Positions 51,627 to 61,650 of a stretch of DNA of 64,000 nt are shown piece by piece (position 1 is the first letter of the stretch; each line of letters begins with the position of its first letter). The position numbers and the translations under genes are program-made. The notes beneath the pieces are model-generated. The model was not told where the DNA came from. It did no database searches and worked only from the letters and a program-made list of their open reading frames with translations. The stretch comes from an uncultured Collinsella sp. (lineage in GTDB: Bacteria; Actinomycetota; Coriobacteriia; Coriobacteriales; Coriobacteriaceae): contig CABUOA010000003.1 of the NCBI GenBank assembly GCA_902493145.1, positions 24,459 through 88,458 of the forward strand, written 5' to 3'.

Positions 51627-53045
51627 TTAAGCGTCTTTCTTGGCAGTCAGATACTCAATGAACTCGGGACCGACGGTCGTAACGTCGCCGGCGCCCATGG
51701 TGAGCAGCAGGTCGCCCTCGCCCACCATCTGCTCGAGCTCCTGATTGAGCTCAAGACGGCTGGAGCAGTACACGACCTCCTTGCCAGGATGCTTGGCGCG
51801 CACGGTATCGGCGAGCATCTTAGAGGTGACACCTGGAATGGGCATCTCGCCAGCCGAGAACACATCAATCAGCAGCAGTTTATCGGCATTGGCAAATGCA
51901 TCGGCAAAGTCGTCGCACAGGGCCTGCAGGCGCGAATAGCGGTGCGGCTGGAACACGACGTCGACGTGCTTGTAACCCAGCGACGAAGCGGCAGCAAGCG
52001 TCGCCTTGATCTCGGTGGGGTGATGGCCGTAATCATCGACCACGGTGATGCCATCGATATCGCCCACGTGGGTAAAGCGACGGCGGACGCCCTCAAAGCT
52101 CGAGAGCGCCTTGGCGGCGGCGTCGATGTCAAGGCCCAGGACATGGGCGACGGTGAGCACCGCCGTGGCGTTGAGCATGTTGTGGCGACCGGGGTTGCTC
52201 TTGATCTCCACAGCGTGCTCAGTGCCGTCCTCAAAGCGAACGATAAAGTCACTCTGGATGCCCTTGACATCCGGGTGCACGCAGACGATGTCGTTGCTCT
52301 CGGCAAAGCCGTAGGAAAGCACGTGACGGCCCGTCGACTTGGCGAGCTCGACCAGATGCGGGTCCTCGCCGCAGACGATGACGGTGCCGTCCTCGCCCAC
52401 CAGGCTCATGAATTTGGCGAAAGTTGCCTCGATCTCCTCGATACCCGAGTAGTGATCGAGGTGGTCGGCCTCGACGTTGGTCACAATGACCACGTTGGGG
52501 TTCAGGAACAGGAAGGAGCTGTCGGACTCGTCGGCCTCGGCGACAAAGTAGTCGCCCGAGCCGTTCTTGCCGTTCGTGTCATAGCCCTCGACGATGCCGC
52601 CGATCAAGAAGCTCGGATCCAGACCCATGCGGTCGAGCATGGTGGCGCACATCGAAGACGTGGTGGTCTTGCCATGCGTGCCGGCAACAGCGACGGTGGT
52701 GTAGCCGTGGCCCAAAGCAGAGAGCATCTTGGCACGGGGCCACACGGGAATACCCAGCTCGCGAGCGCGCACGAGTTCAGGGTTGGACTCCGGAATAGCG
52801 GTGGACACAACAACCACGTCGGGCTTGACCTCGTCGATCGTGGCGGCCTCATGGCCCACATGCACCTTCACACCAGCGCGGGTAAGCTGGCGGATATAAC
52901 GTGACGTCTTAAGGTCGGAGCCGGTAACGGCATAACCGCGCTCGTGCAGAACGAGGGCGATGCCGCTCATGCCGGCGCCGCCGATACCGATAAAGTGGGC
53001 GCTCTTAAACTCGGGCGCGGAGGTTGCAGTCTGGGAATCAGCCAT
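51627..53045 (-). CDS. murC: UDP-N-acetylmuramate-L-alanine ligase
   Basis: 472 residues. HFIGIGGAGMSGIALVLHERG near residue 17, P-loop VAVAGTHGKTTTSSMCATM near 115, EADESDSSFLFLNPN near 175 and YGHHPTEIKATL near 345 are the Mur ligase landmarks; it adds L-Ala to UDP-MurNAc. The ATG at 53043-53045 has AGGAG eleven bases upstream. The gap 53046-53142 towards murG holds nothing I recognise. Confidence 0.96.
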   Translation of the reverse strand: MADSQTATSAPEFKSAHFIGIGGAGMSGIALVLHERGYAVTGSDLKTSRYIRQLTRAGVKVHVGHEAATIDEVKPDVVVVSTAIPESNPELVRARELGIPVWPRAKMLSALGHGYTTVAVAGTHGKTTTSSMCATMLDRMGLDPSFLIGGIVEGYDTNGKNGSGDYFVAEADESDSSFLFLNPNVVIVTNVEADHLDHYSGIEEIEATFAKFMSLVGEDGTVIVCGEDPHLVELAKSTGRHVLSYGFAESNDIVCVHPDVKGIQSDFIVRFEDGTEHAVEIKSNPGRHNMLNATAVLTVAHVLGLDIDAAAKALSSFEGVRRRFTHVGDIDGITVVDDYGHHPTEIKATLAAASSLGYKHVDVVFQPHRYSRLQALCDDFADAFANADKLLLIDVFSAGEMPIPGVTSKMLADTVRAKHPGKEVVYCSSRLELNQELEQMVGEGDLLLTMGAGDVTTVGPEFIEYLTAKKDA

Positions 53046-53142
53046 GTGCTCGTGTACTCCTTGCGTAAACACTGCCTGTAACCCGTTAACTGTACCGCAC
53101 CTACCGCATCAGCGCGAGGGCGACCGACGATATCCCGTCTAA

Positions 53143-54258
53143 CTAACGCAAACCCTCTACCGCATCCGCCAGAAGAGCGGCGGCCCTATCCTGAGCCAGA
53201 CCACGCGCCGCCTGACGCATGGCGTCGCGTGCCGCCGCGTCATCGACCAGGTGCAGCAGCTCATCGGCAAAGGCAGAACCGTCGATATCGGCATCGGCAC
53301 AGAGCACGCCGGCCCCGGCGTCGACCAGATAACGGGCATTGGTGGTTTGGTGGTCGGCCGTCGCATGCGGGTACGGCACGAGCACCGAGGGCACGGCGAG
53401 CGCAGCGATCTCGGCCACGCTCGATGCGCCCGAACGCGATAGCACCAAATCGGCAGCAGCCAGCATGTCGCCCATGTTGTCGATGTAAGGCTGGACGCGG
53501 TAACGCTTCGCCTCCTCGGGCGTCAGCGCCAAAGCGCGCTCGGTCTCCTCAAAGCCGTCGGCACCCGTCGAATGCAACACATAGAGGTTCTTGCGCGAAA
53601 GCAGCTCGTTTTTGAGCGAAGCCACGCGCTCGTTGAGGTGCTGGGCGCCAAGTGAACCGCCAAAGACGAGCAGCAGCGTAGCGTCCTCGGGAACGCCAAG
53701 TGCCTTGCGGCCGCGAGCGCGATCGCCCTCGATCACCGAGCGACGTACGGGGTTGCCGGTCATGAGCACGTGGTCAGGGTCACCTTCGCGCTCAAAGACC
53801 GAACGCGCTGCCGGCACCGAGATGCACACGCGAGCGGCGTGGGAGTTCATCATCTTGTTGGCCAGGCCCGGAACAGAGTTCTGCTCATGCAGCAGATACG
53901 GAACGCCTGCGCCCTTGCACCACCCCAGCAACGGAACCTCGACATAGGCACCAAAACCGATGGCGGCATCGGGCTTGCCGACCTTTGAGAAATGACTGGC
54001 GAGCGCACGCTTGGCCTTGTTGACACGCCACAGCGAGGTCAGCGCCGTCCAAGGACGGGAGCGGTCGAAGCCCGTAACCGTAATGGGCACAAAATCAAAC
54101 CCAGCCTCGGGGACCAGACGACCCTCGAGCTTGCGCGACTGGCCCACGAACACAACGTGGTGGCCACGGTCACGCAGCTCTTCGGCCAAGGCGAGCGCGG
54201 GGTTGATATGCCCTGCCGTGCCGCCGGCTGCAATAGCAACGGTCATCTTATCGGTCAT
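53143..54258 (-). CDS. murG: Undecaprenyl-PP-MurNAc-pentapeptide GlcNAc transferase
   Basis: 371 residues. Makes lipid II from lipid I at the inner membrane face. AAGGTAGHINPALALAEEL near residues 10-28 is the conserved G-loop, FGAYVEVPLLGWCKG and LHEQNSVPGLANKMM follow near 95-120, and the donor-binding segment LVLSRSGASSVAEIAALAVPSVLVPYPHA is near 270. The ATG at 54256-54258 has GGGA upstream and overlaps the 3' end of ftsW by 11 bases. Confidence 0.96.
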   Translation of the reverse strand: MTDKMTVAIAAGGTAGHINPALALAEELRDRGHHVVFVGQSRKLEGRLVPEAGFDFVPITVTGFDRSRPWTALTSLWRVNKAKRALASHFSKVGKPDAAIGFGAYVEVPLLGWCKGAGVPYLLHEQNSVPGLANKMMNSHAARVCISVPAARSVFEREGDPDHVLMTGNPVRRSVIEGDRARGRKALGVPEDATLLLVFGGSLGAQHLNERVASLKNELLSRKNLYVLHSTGADGFEETERALALTPEEAKRYRVQPYIDNMGDMLAAADLVLSRSGASSVAEIAALAVPSVLVPYPHATADHQTTNARYLVDAGAGVLCADADIDGSAFADELLHLVDDAAARDAMRQAARGLAQDRAAALLADAVEGLR

Positions 54259-55768
54259 GGTAGTCCCTTCGTACACGCGGTCCCTGGTCGTCGGTGCGCA
54301 AACGCGCCGACGGGTCCGAGTTCAAATCGATTCGATTATATCCGCCGCCCGCATTGCGAGGAGTTGGGCGCTGCGGACGACCTTGCGGCGCCGTTCGCTG
54401 ACGCGGACGGGCTGCCGGCTCGGTCGCAGAGCCATCCAGAACGGTAAAGCCGTTACGCGAAGACCGCTCGCCGCGCACGTGGGGCACGCCGGCGGTACTC
54501 TCATCCATAACGGCAAAGCTCTCGCGGCGACGGTCGTACTCATCGCGACGGGCGCTCTCGTACGAAACGCGTAGGATCAGACCGGCAAGCATAAGCGACA
54601 CAATAATCGACGAACCGCCATAGCTAATAAACGGCAACGGTTTGCCCGTCATGGGAAACACGTTGAGGATGCCCAGCGCATTGATCAAAAACTGCACCGC
54701 GAGAATGACCGCAGAGCCAGACGCCATGAGCGCGCCCCGACGATCGGTCGCCTGCTCGGCAATGCGAAACGCCGAGTAGATCAGCATCGCAAACACCAAG
54801 AAGAACAGGACGGTTCCGACAAAACCGACTTCCTCGCCAATGATGGCCAGGATGTAGTCATTGTGCGCCTCGGGCAGATACGAGTACTTCATGGTTGAGT
54901 TGCCGATGCCACGGCCGAACAGACCGCCCGAGGCAAAGGCCATGATGGCAAGCGTGGCCTGATAGCCGTCACCATACTCGTCGGCCCAAGGGTTCAAGGC
55001 AACCTGAATACGCACCATACGGTATGGCTCTGCGACAAGCGCAATCACGATCACGAGAATGCCGAAGATTAGCACGCCGATGATAAATCTGGGGTCGAGA
55101 CCCGCAAACAACGCCATGCACATGAGGGTCAACAGGATGATCAGGACAGTACCAAAATCGGGCTGGATAAAGATCAGAAAGAGCGAAATGCCCAGGTAGA
55201 TGCCCATCTTGCGAAGGAATTCGTTGATGTTGCCACCGGGCGAAAAGAAGCGATCGAGCATGATGGCCGAATACGCAATGGCAAATGGCTTTAAAAACTC
55301 GGAAGGCTGGAACTGAATGCCGGCGATGTTGAGCCAGCGCGTGGCGCCACGGCTGCCGCTGCCCACCAAGAACACCAGAAACAGTAGCCCTATCATGCCT
55401 ATGAGGAAGATCCTGAGCACATCCTCCCCAAACCAGCTGTCCGGCAAAACGCGCACGATGGCAATCAGCGCCAGAACACCGACCACGGCAAACGCAGCCT
55501 GTCGACCCAGAAAAAACGTCGCTGAGCCATTCTCGTGCAGCGCCTCGACCGAAGACGCCGAGTACACCATCAGCAGGCCAAAACACACCAAGATAAACAG
55601 ACAGGCCATGAATATCAGACGGGGGCGCATGATGCGGGCGGGAACGCCGGCAATATAGCGTTCGCTAAACGACCGCCCGCCGCGACCGGAACGCGGTGTG
55701 CTACGCCGCGAGGAAGCACGGTCCGAGTCGGGCCTCCTCATACCTTGTCGGGGGCTCTCCTCTCTCAC
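54248..55768 (-). CDS. ftsW: Lipid II polymerase FtsW (SEDS family)
   Basis: 506 residues. An Arg/Ser-rich cytoplasmic N-terminus of about 45 residues, ten membrane segments, and an 85-residue Arg/Pro/Gly-rich C-terminal tail. SEDS landmarks: NIAGIQFQPSEFLKPFAIAYSAIM near 148, LFIQPDFGTVLIILL-type IFIQPDFGTVLI near 200, and PFISYGGSSIIVSLMLAGL near 385. The likely start is GTG at 55766-55768, with AGGGG six bases upstream; TTG at 55774 is in frame but too close to the site. Polymerises glycan strands with FtsI. Confidence 0.93.
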   Translation of the reverse strand: MREESPRQGMRRPDSDRASSRRSTPRSGRGGRSFSERYIAGVPARIMRPRLIFMACLFILVCFGLLMVYSASSVEALHENGSATFFLGRQAAFAVVGVLALIAIVRVLPDSWFGEDVLRIFLIGMIGLLFLVFLVGSGSRGATRWLNIAGIQFQPSEFLKPFAIAYSAIMLDRFFSPGGNINEFLRKMGIYLGISLFLIFIQPDFGTVLIILLTLMCMALFAGLDPRFIIGVLIFGILVIVIALVAEPYRMVRIQVALNPWADEYGDGYQATLAIMAFASGGLFGRGIGNSTMKYSYLPEAHNDYILAIIGEEVGFVGTVLFFLVFAMLIYSAFRIAEQATDRRGALMASGSAVILAVQFLINALGILNVFPMTGKPLPFISYGGSSIIVSLMLAGLILRVSYESARRDEYDRRRESFAVMDESTAGVPHVRGERSSRNGFTVLDGSATEPAARPRQRTAPQGRPQRPTPRNAGGGYNRIDLNSDPSARLRTDDQGPRVRRDYHDR

Positions 55769-55777
55769 CGGCAACCC

Positions 55778-57184
55778 CTATTCCATTTGCGATTTCGCTG
55801 CAGCGGCAAGCTGGGCCACATAGTCCTTAAACACGCGGCCGCGCTCCTCATAGCCCGAGAACTCATCGAACGAAGAGCAGGCAGGAGAAAGTAAGATCAC
55901 GTCGCCACGGCTCGACAGCGAACGGGCAACGTCCACGGCATCGCGTAGGTCATCCGCCTGGGCGATATCCACATCGCCATCGACATCGGCCTCGTCCATA
56001 GCGGCGGTGAAGCGCTCGCGCGCATCGCCAAAGCAGACGACCGAGCGCACGTTATCCATAACAACGCGCGCGAAGTCCGTGAGCGGCGTGCCCTTATCGT
56101 GGCCGCCGAGCAGCAAGATCACGTCGTCATCGGGAAATGCCGTCAGTGCCTTCTCGACCGCGTCGGTGTTGGTCGCCTTGGAATCGTTGACGTAGCGCAC
56201 TCCGTCAATCTCGCCGCACGGCTCCACGCGGTGCTCGAGCGGCTGGAACGAAGCCAGACCGCGGCGGACACCATCGACATCGGCACCGACTGCCAGGGCA
56301 ACCGTGGCAGCGCACAGGGCATTGATAACATTGTGATGGCCCGAGATCTTGAGTTCGGATGTAGCGATGAGCGGGGTCTCGACGCCCTTCAGGCGCACGA
56401 TCATCTTGCCATCGCGCACAAAGGCGACATCCTCACCCTTTGGCTCGTCAAAGGCAACCTTGCAGATGCGACGACCCGGCGTGTAGATGTACTCATCGAA
56501 CTCGTGAATGCCGGCGTCTTCGACGTCGACAACCACCAGATCGTCATCGACCATATTGTCAAACAGTTTGATCTTGGCAAGCGCATAGTTCTTATGGCTC
56601 TTATGCCAGCCCAAGTGGTCGGGAGTGATGTTGAGCAGCACCGCCACACGAGGGTGGAGCTCGGTGGTCGTAGCAATCTGATAGCTCGAGAGCTCAGCCA
56701 CAAACCACTCGTTGTGGGCTCGTCCGTCAATCTCGTTGACCGGCGGCTCGCCGATGTTGCCGACAGCTACGCTGGCCTCGCCGGCAGCCTTGAGCAGATA
56801 ATCAGTCAGCGACGTGGTGGTCGTCTTGCCGTTGGTGCCCGTGATGGCAATCCAGTTATCGGGCGACAGGCGATAGGCAAACTCGGGCTCACCCATAATC
56901 TGGGCGGCATGCTCGCGCCCGGCCTTAAAGAAGCCCGAGAACTCCGAGATGCCCGGGCATGTCACGCATACGTCATAGGCGCCCTCGACCTGTTCGGTCC
57001 CATAGACAAACGACGCGCCAGCAGCCTCGAGCGCACGCGTGGCGTCATTGGGCTCAGAGGTGCCGCCGCCATACACGGTAACGGCGCTTACGCGCTCGGG
57101 ATGTGCCAGCGCCCAGCGGGCGACATCGAGACCGGATTTGCCCTGACCCAAAACGAGCAGGCTAAAGACATCAGCAAGAGGCAT
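55778..57184 (-). CDS. murD: UDP-N-acetylmuramoylalanine-D-glutamate ligase
   Basis: 468 residues. LVLGQGKSGLDVARWALAH near residue 10, the ATP loop WIAITGTNGKTTTTSLTDYLL near 115, NITPDHLGWHKSHKNYALAKIKLF near 185 and YVNDSKATNTDAVEKALTAF near 325 identify MurD. It adds D-Glu to the stem peptide. Start ATG at 57182-57184 with a weak GGGA-type site; nine bases follow mraY. Confidence 0.95.
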   Translation of the reverse strand: MPLADVFSLLVLGQGKSGLDVARWALAHPERVSAVTVYGGGTSEPNDATRALEAAGASFVYGTEQVEGAYDVCVTCPGISEFSGFFKAGREHAAQIMGEPEFAYRLSPDNWIAITGTNGKTTTTSLTDYLLKAAGEASVAVGNIGEPPVNEIDGRAHNEWFVAELSSYQIATTTELHPRVAVLLNITPDHLGWHKSHKNYALAKIKLFDNMVDDDLVVVDVEDAGIHEFDEYIYTPGRRICKVAFDEPKGEDVAFVRDGKMIVRLKGVETPLIATSELKISGHHNVINALCAATVALAVGADVDGVRRGLASFQPLEHRVEPCGEIDGVRYVNDSKATNTDAVEKALTAFPDDDVILLLGGHDKGTPLTDFARVVMDNVRSVVCFGDARERFTAAMDEADVDGDVDIAQADDLRDAVDVARSLSSRGDVILLSPACSSFDEFSGYEERGRVFKDYVAQLAAAAKSQME

Positions 57185-57193
57185 GAAAGACCA

Positions 57194-58213
57194 CTATCCC
57201 AACTGGAAGAACAGAGCAAGGCCAACGGCACCAAAGGCCGCAGCGATAATCCAAAAACGGATGACGACCTTGGTCTCGGCCCAGCCCTTCTTTTCGAAAT
57301 GATGATGGATGGGCGCCATAAGGAAGACGCGCTTGTGCGTAAAATGGAAGTAGACAACCTGAATCATGACCGACAGGGTCTCAACGATAAACAGGCCGCC
57401 GATGATGAGGGAGACGACCTCGGTGTTGGTCATGATGGACGTGCAGGCAAACGCGGCGCCCAGAGCAAGCGAGCCGGTATCGCCCATAAAGATGCTCGCC
57501 GGATAGCAGTTGAACCACAGAAAGCCCAAGCAGGCACCGGCACACGCGGTACAGAAGATGGACAGGTTCACGTCTCCGTGCAAAAACGCCATGGCAGCCA
57601 TGGCGAGCATGGCGATCATGGAGGTGCCGCCAGCAAGACCGTCAAGGCCATCGGTCAGGTTCACGGCATTAGAAAGACCGGCAATCATCAGCCAGCAAAA
57701 GACAATATAGAGCCACGGGAACGAATAGCCGCAGATGGTGGTCGAAAGCACGCCAAGGTCGATCGTCAACCCACCGGGAAAACGAATCTCGGGGGCGACG
57801 CCGCACCAGTTGACGGCAAGTACCGTAAAGGTGACACAGATAATGGTTAGGCCGATCATCTTGGCATGAGGCGTCAGACCGAGCGAGCGCCCATGCGTAA
57901 CGGAGGTCAGGTCGTCGATCAGGCCCAGCACGCCGGTCGCCAGCGTGGCGAGCAGTACGAGTACGAGCTCGGTGGTGAGCTTGCCCATCAGCAGGCAGGT
58001 CAGCGAGATCGCGACGAGGATGACAACGCCACCCATGGTGGGCGTTCCCTGCTTAACCAAATGACGCTTGGGGCCGTCGGCACGAACCTGCTGGCCGATA
58101 CCCTCGACCTTGAGCAGCTTGATCCACCACGGCATGAGCAGCAGCGCAATGGCTGCGGCGATGCCAAGCCCCAAAAAAGCCTGATACGTTGGATACGAGG
58201 GATTGCCGAACAT
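57194..58213 (-). CDS. mraY: Phospho-N-acetylmuramoyl-pentapeptide transferase
   Basis: 339 residues, ten membrane segments. Transfers phospho-MurNAc-pentapeptide to undecaprenyl phosphate to give lipid I. Aspartate motifs GLIDDLTSVTHGRSLGLTPHAKM near residue 94, SNAVNLTDGLDGLAGGTS near 180 and the loop FMGDTGSLALGAAF near 245, with the HHH-type LMAPIHHHFEKKGW near 300. Starts three bases after murF stops. Confidence 0.97.
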   Translation of the reverse strand: MFGNPSYPTYQAFLGLGIAAAIALLLMPWWIKLLKVEGIGQQVRADGPKRHLVKQGTPTMGGVVILVAISLTCLLMGKLTTELVLVLLATLATGVLGLIDDLTSVTHGRSLGLTPHAKMIGLTIICVTFTVLAVNWCGVAPEIRFPGGLTIDLGVLSTTICGYSFPWLYIVFCWLMIAGLSNAVNLTDGLDGLAGGTSMIAMLAMAAMAFLHGDVNLSIFCTACAGACLGFLWFNCYPASIFMGDTGSLALGAAFACTSIMTNTEVVSLIIGGLFIVETLSVMIQVVYFHFTHKRVFLMAPIHHHFEKKGWAETKVVIRFWIIAAAFGAVGLALFFQLG

Positions 58214-58216
58214 GGG

Positions 58217-59641
58217 CTAGCACACACCTTCCACAAAGCGGTCGAGCTCAACAAAGCGGGAACCCTTGACCAGTACAACATCATGTTTTTCAAGCGCGCC
58301 GCCCATGCGGTCGAGCACCTGCTGATAATCGGAGAACACCTGGATGCGGTCCTCGTCCATGCCCATCATGCGTGCGGCATCGGCCATAAGCTGGGCCAGC
58401 TCACCACCCACGCACGCCAGCATGTCGAGCTTCTTGGCGGCGGCATAGGCGCCCACGAGCTCATGCATGCGAGGAGCCTCATCGCCCATCTCGCCCATCT
58501 CGCCCAGGATCGCCATGCGAGACCCCGTGCACGAAAGCGAGCACAGCAGATCGAGGCCAGCAGCCATGGATTCGGCACTGGCGTTATAGGAGTCATCGAT
58601 GACGCGTGCACCGCTCTTGGCGCGCTTGATCTCCTGGCGGTGTCCGGTGATCGTGAGACCCCTAAAGGCAGCATCGATCTGCTCGGGCGTCACGCCCAGG
58701 CGATAGGCAACCGCGGCGGCCTTAACGGCATTAGGAACGGACTGCACGCCGGGGATGGCAAGCATGGTATCGATCGTCTCACCCTGGCCAAAATCGAGCG
58801 TAAAGACCGGACGGCCTTCGTCATCAACGCGAACGTCGCGGGCGCGGACCTCATCATCGTCAGAGACACCGGCCAGCATCACGTCGATACCAGCAGGCTG
58901 GGCGAACGTATCGCGAATGAACGGCGTAAAATCGTCCTCGCCGCCCAAAACCAGCAGCGGCAAATAGTCGCCGGCGGCGCACATGCCCTGGACAATCTCG
59001 GCCTTAGCGCGGGCGATGTTCTCGCGGCTGCCCAAAATGCCGATATGAGAGGTGCCGATCTTGCTCACGATGGCAAGGTTGGGATTGGCGGACTGGGACA
59101 GGCGCTCGATCTCGTGGAAATGGTTCATGCCCATCTCGAGCACCAGGACCTCGGTATCGGCCGGAGCGGAAAGCACCGTGAGCGGCATGCCGATCAGGTT
59201 ATTGAAATTGCCCTTGGTGGCCCAGACACGATAGCGCTTGGCGAGCACAGCGGCGAGAACGTCCTTGGTCGTCGTCTTGCCGATGGAACCGGTAATGCCA
59301 ACGACCAGGCAGCCAAGCTCCAGGCGATACGCGTGCGCCAAACGCAGCAGAAACTCCTCGGGATCATCGGTCAGCAAGATGGCACAGCCCTTGTCCTGCG
59401 CCAGCGAGACCAGCTCGGCCTCGGGCTCACGCGTCATCACGACGGCGCCGGCACCCGACTGGACGGCACGGGAAGCAAAATCATTGCCGTCGACGTTTTC
59501 ACCGGGAAAGGCGACGAAAATCGTCCCTTCCTCGACCTGGCGCGAGTCGATAACGCACCCGCGGCATACCCGATCGGCTTCTCCCGTCACGGTTCGGGCC
59601 CCTGTTGCGGCCGCGAGGTTGTTGACGGCGATCTCTATCAT
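58217..59641 (-). CDS. murF: UDP-MurNAc-tripeptide-D-Ala-D-Ala ligase
   Basis: 474 residues. N-terminal substrate domain with DSRQVEEGTIFVAFPGENVDGNDF, the ATP loop VVGITGSIGKTTTKDVLAAVL near 110, LEMGMNHFHEIERLSQSANP near 175, and VIDDSYNASAESMAAGLD near 340. Adds D-Ala-D-Ala to the stem peptide. GGGGAG lies five bases before the ATG. A 126-base gap separates it from ftsI and may hold an internal promoter (TACAAT, minus strand, 59679-59684). Confidence 0.95.
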   Translation of the reverse strand: MIEIAVNNLAAATGARTVTGEADRVCRGCVIDSRQVEEGTIFVAFPGENVDGNDFASRAVQSGAGAVVMTREPEAELVSLAQDKGCAILLTDDPEEFLLRLAHAYRLELGCLVVGITGSIGKTTTKDVLAAVLAKRYRVWATKGNFNNLIGMPLTVLSAPADTEVLVLEMGMNHFHEIERLSQSANPNLAIVSKIGTSHIGILGSRENIARAKAEIVQGMCAAGDYLPLLVLGGEDDFTPFIRDTFAQPAGIDVMLAGVSDDDEVRARDVRVDDEGRPVFTLDFGQGETIDTMLAIPGVQSVPNAVKAAAVAYRLGVTPEQIDAAFRGLTITGHRQEIKRAKSGARVIDDSYNASAESMAAGLDLLCSLSCTGSRMAILGEMGEMGDEAPRMHELVGAYAAAKKLDMLACVGGELAQLMADAARMMGMDEDRIQVFSDYQQVLDRMGGALEKHDVVLVKGSRFVELDRFVEGVC

Positions 59642-59767
59642 TGCAGCTCCCCTGTAAACCTAATAATGCTATCGGCGTATTGTATCCCAGCGCCGCACAT
59701 GCGTGGTGCAGGGCATGTGAACACCCTCATATGGGACAACAAACCACGCCCCAAAGATTGTAACCCC

Positions 59768-61633
59768 CTACTTCGTGTGCGGGATACCCAGCACGTCGAG
59801 CGCGTTGGCCATAATGGACTGGAACGGCACCGCAGCGGCATCTGAGCCGCTCGGCGTTCCGTCGAGCGTGATATAGCACAGCACCTTGGGCGATTGTGCC
59901 GGTGCAAAGCCCATAAAGGACGACATGTAGTTCTCCTTGAGGTAGCCGCCGTTCTCGTCGGCACGTTCGGCCGTACCGGTCTTACCCGCCACGTCATAGC
60001 CGTCAACCGCGCCGCCAACGCCCGTTCCCTCGGACACGACCGTCTGCATGCACGATGTCACCTGGGATGCGGCGTCCTCCGAAATCGCGCGCTCGCCTTT
60101 GCCCCAGTCCTTCTCGTCGCCCTTGCTGGACTTATAGAAGTGCGGTGTCATCATCACGCCGCCGTTGGCGATGCCGCCCACGGCACGTGCGATCTCAATC
60201 GGCGAGACAGACAGTGCCTGTCCAAAGCTCATCGAGCCCAGCGTGGCGCCGTCATACTGGTCACGCTCCTTGACGATGCCCAGGCTCTCGCCCGGAAAAT
60301 CGACACCGGAGCTGTGACCTATGCCCCACTTGTCCACATAGGCGGCAAAGTCATCCGCACCGATCTTGCGCCCCACCAGGACAAAGCCCACGTTGGACGA
60401 ACGGCGCATCATCTCGCGCACATCCATGGTCATGGCATAGTCGCGCTTGTCGGCATCGGTGACGGTATCGTCGCCCACCTTGATGCTCGCCGGCACCTCA
60501 AACGACGTACTCGATCGCACGACGCCCAAGTCGAAGCCGGCACCCGCCACGAGCGTCTTAAAGACCGAGCCGGGCTCGTAGGCGTCGGTGACCAGGCGCA
60601 GATTCATATCCTCGGTCTTGGCATTCTCCAGATCGGTCTGGTCGTAGGTCGGGTACGAGCAGGCTGCCAAAATCTCGCCTGTCGTAGGATCGGTGACCAG
60701 CGCCGAGCCGTTCTTGGCCTTAGTCTTCTCAACTGCCTCTGCCAGGGCATCCTCGGCCGCACGCTGGATATTGACGTCGAGCGTCGTCACGATATCAACG
60801 CCGTCGACCGCAGCCACCTTTTTATAGGCACCGCCCGCGATATAGCTGCCGTCCCTCGCGCGCTCGCGTACGAGAGAACCGTTCGTGCCGGTCAGAAGCT
60901 TGTTGTATTGCTTTTCGAGACCCGTCAAGCCGTCGTTGTCTACATTCACTACACCCAGCACCTGCGATGCCAGATTGCCGTATGGATATACGCGCTTCAT
61001 GGCCTGCTCAAAAAGCACGCCGGGCAGGTTCTTCTTCTCCAGCGCCGCAACATCGTCTTCGTCCACCTGGCGCTTGATATACACCCAGGTTCCATCGGAC
61101 TCAACGAGCTTGCGGCAGGTCTTTTTATCGATTCCAGTTGCCTTGACCAGCGCCGACACCGTCTTGTCAACATCCTCGACAAGCTGCGGGTTCACGGCGA
61201 TGTTGCGACATTCGACCGACGACGCCAGCACGTTGCCGTTGCGGTCGTAGATGGTGCCGCGTTTGGCATAGAGGGTCTGCGCAAGCAGGCGGCGCGCATC
61301 GGCACGCTCGCGCAGTTTATCGGCTTCGACAATTTGATAGTCGGCAAGGCGAAAGACGCCCAAGCCCAAGCCAAGCCCGATGAAGCCCATGACGGCTTTG
61401 CGGCGAGGCAGAGGCGCGCCTGTGAGCCATTCGGTCGACGAACTCTTGCGCGACCTGGTGTTATGCACTTGAGGGCCGCCCGAGCCGCGAAGTCGCGACG
61501 CCGGGTCGTTGCCACGGGACCGCCCGGCGTTGTAAGATTGCCGACCCGTTCCTTGATAACCAGAACGTCCCCGCGACGAGGGACGTCCAGAACCGCGGCC
61601 CCCATCGGAACCGCGGCGATAGTCATTTGTCAT
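59768..61633 (-). CDS. ftsI: Penicillin-binding protein FtsI/PBP2 type
   Basis: 621 residues. The first 75 are basic and Arg/Gly/Ser-rich (cytoplasmic), followed by one membrane segment (VMGFIGLGLGLGVFRLADYQI). The dimerisation domain begins RRLLAQTLYAKRGTIYDRNG. Transpeptidase motifs: SxxK in EPGSVFKTLVAG near residue 350, SxN in RRSSNVGFV near 405, KTG in DVAGKTGTAERA near 550. Cross-links septal peptidoglycan with FtsW. The start ATG at 61631-61633 has no strong ribosome site. It follows the FtsL-like gene by 17 bases. Confidence 0.95.
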   Translation of the reverse strand: MTNDYRRGSDGGRGSGRPSSRGRSGYQGTGRQSYNAGRSRGNDPASRLRGSGGPQVHNTRSRKSSSTEWLTGAPLPRRKAVMGFIGLGLGLGVFRLADYQIVEADKLRERADARRLLAQTLYAKRGTIYDRNGNVLASSVECRNIAVNPQLVEDVDKTVSALVKATGIDKKTCRKLVESDGTWVYIKRQVDEDDVAALEKKNLPGVLFEQAMKRVYPYGNLASQVLGVVNVDNDGLTGLEKQYNKLLTGTNGSLVRERARDGSYIAGGAYKKVAAVDGVDIVTTLDVNIQRAAEDALAEAVEKTKAKNGSALVTDPTTGEILAACSYPTYDQTDLENAKTEDMNLRLVTDAYEPGSVFKTLVAGAGFDLGVVRSSTSFEVPASIKVGDDTVTDADKRDYAMTMDVREMMRRSSNVGFVLVGRKIGADDFAAYVDKWGIGHSSGVDFPGESLGIVKERDQYDGATLGSMSFGQALSVSPIEIARAVGGIANGGVMMTPHFYKSSKGDEKDWGKGERAISEDAASQVTSCMQTVVSEGTGVGGAVDGYDVAGKTGTAERADENGGYLKENYMSSFMGFAPAQSPKVLCYITLDGTPSGSDAAAVPFQSIMANALDVLGIPHTK

Positions 61634-61650
61634 ACTCAGCTACCGTCTTG

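Noticed and set aside
56099..57850. 583-codon plus-strand open frame opposite murD/mraY
   Set aside because: Covers two genuine genes on the other strand and has no start signals.
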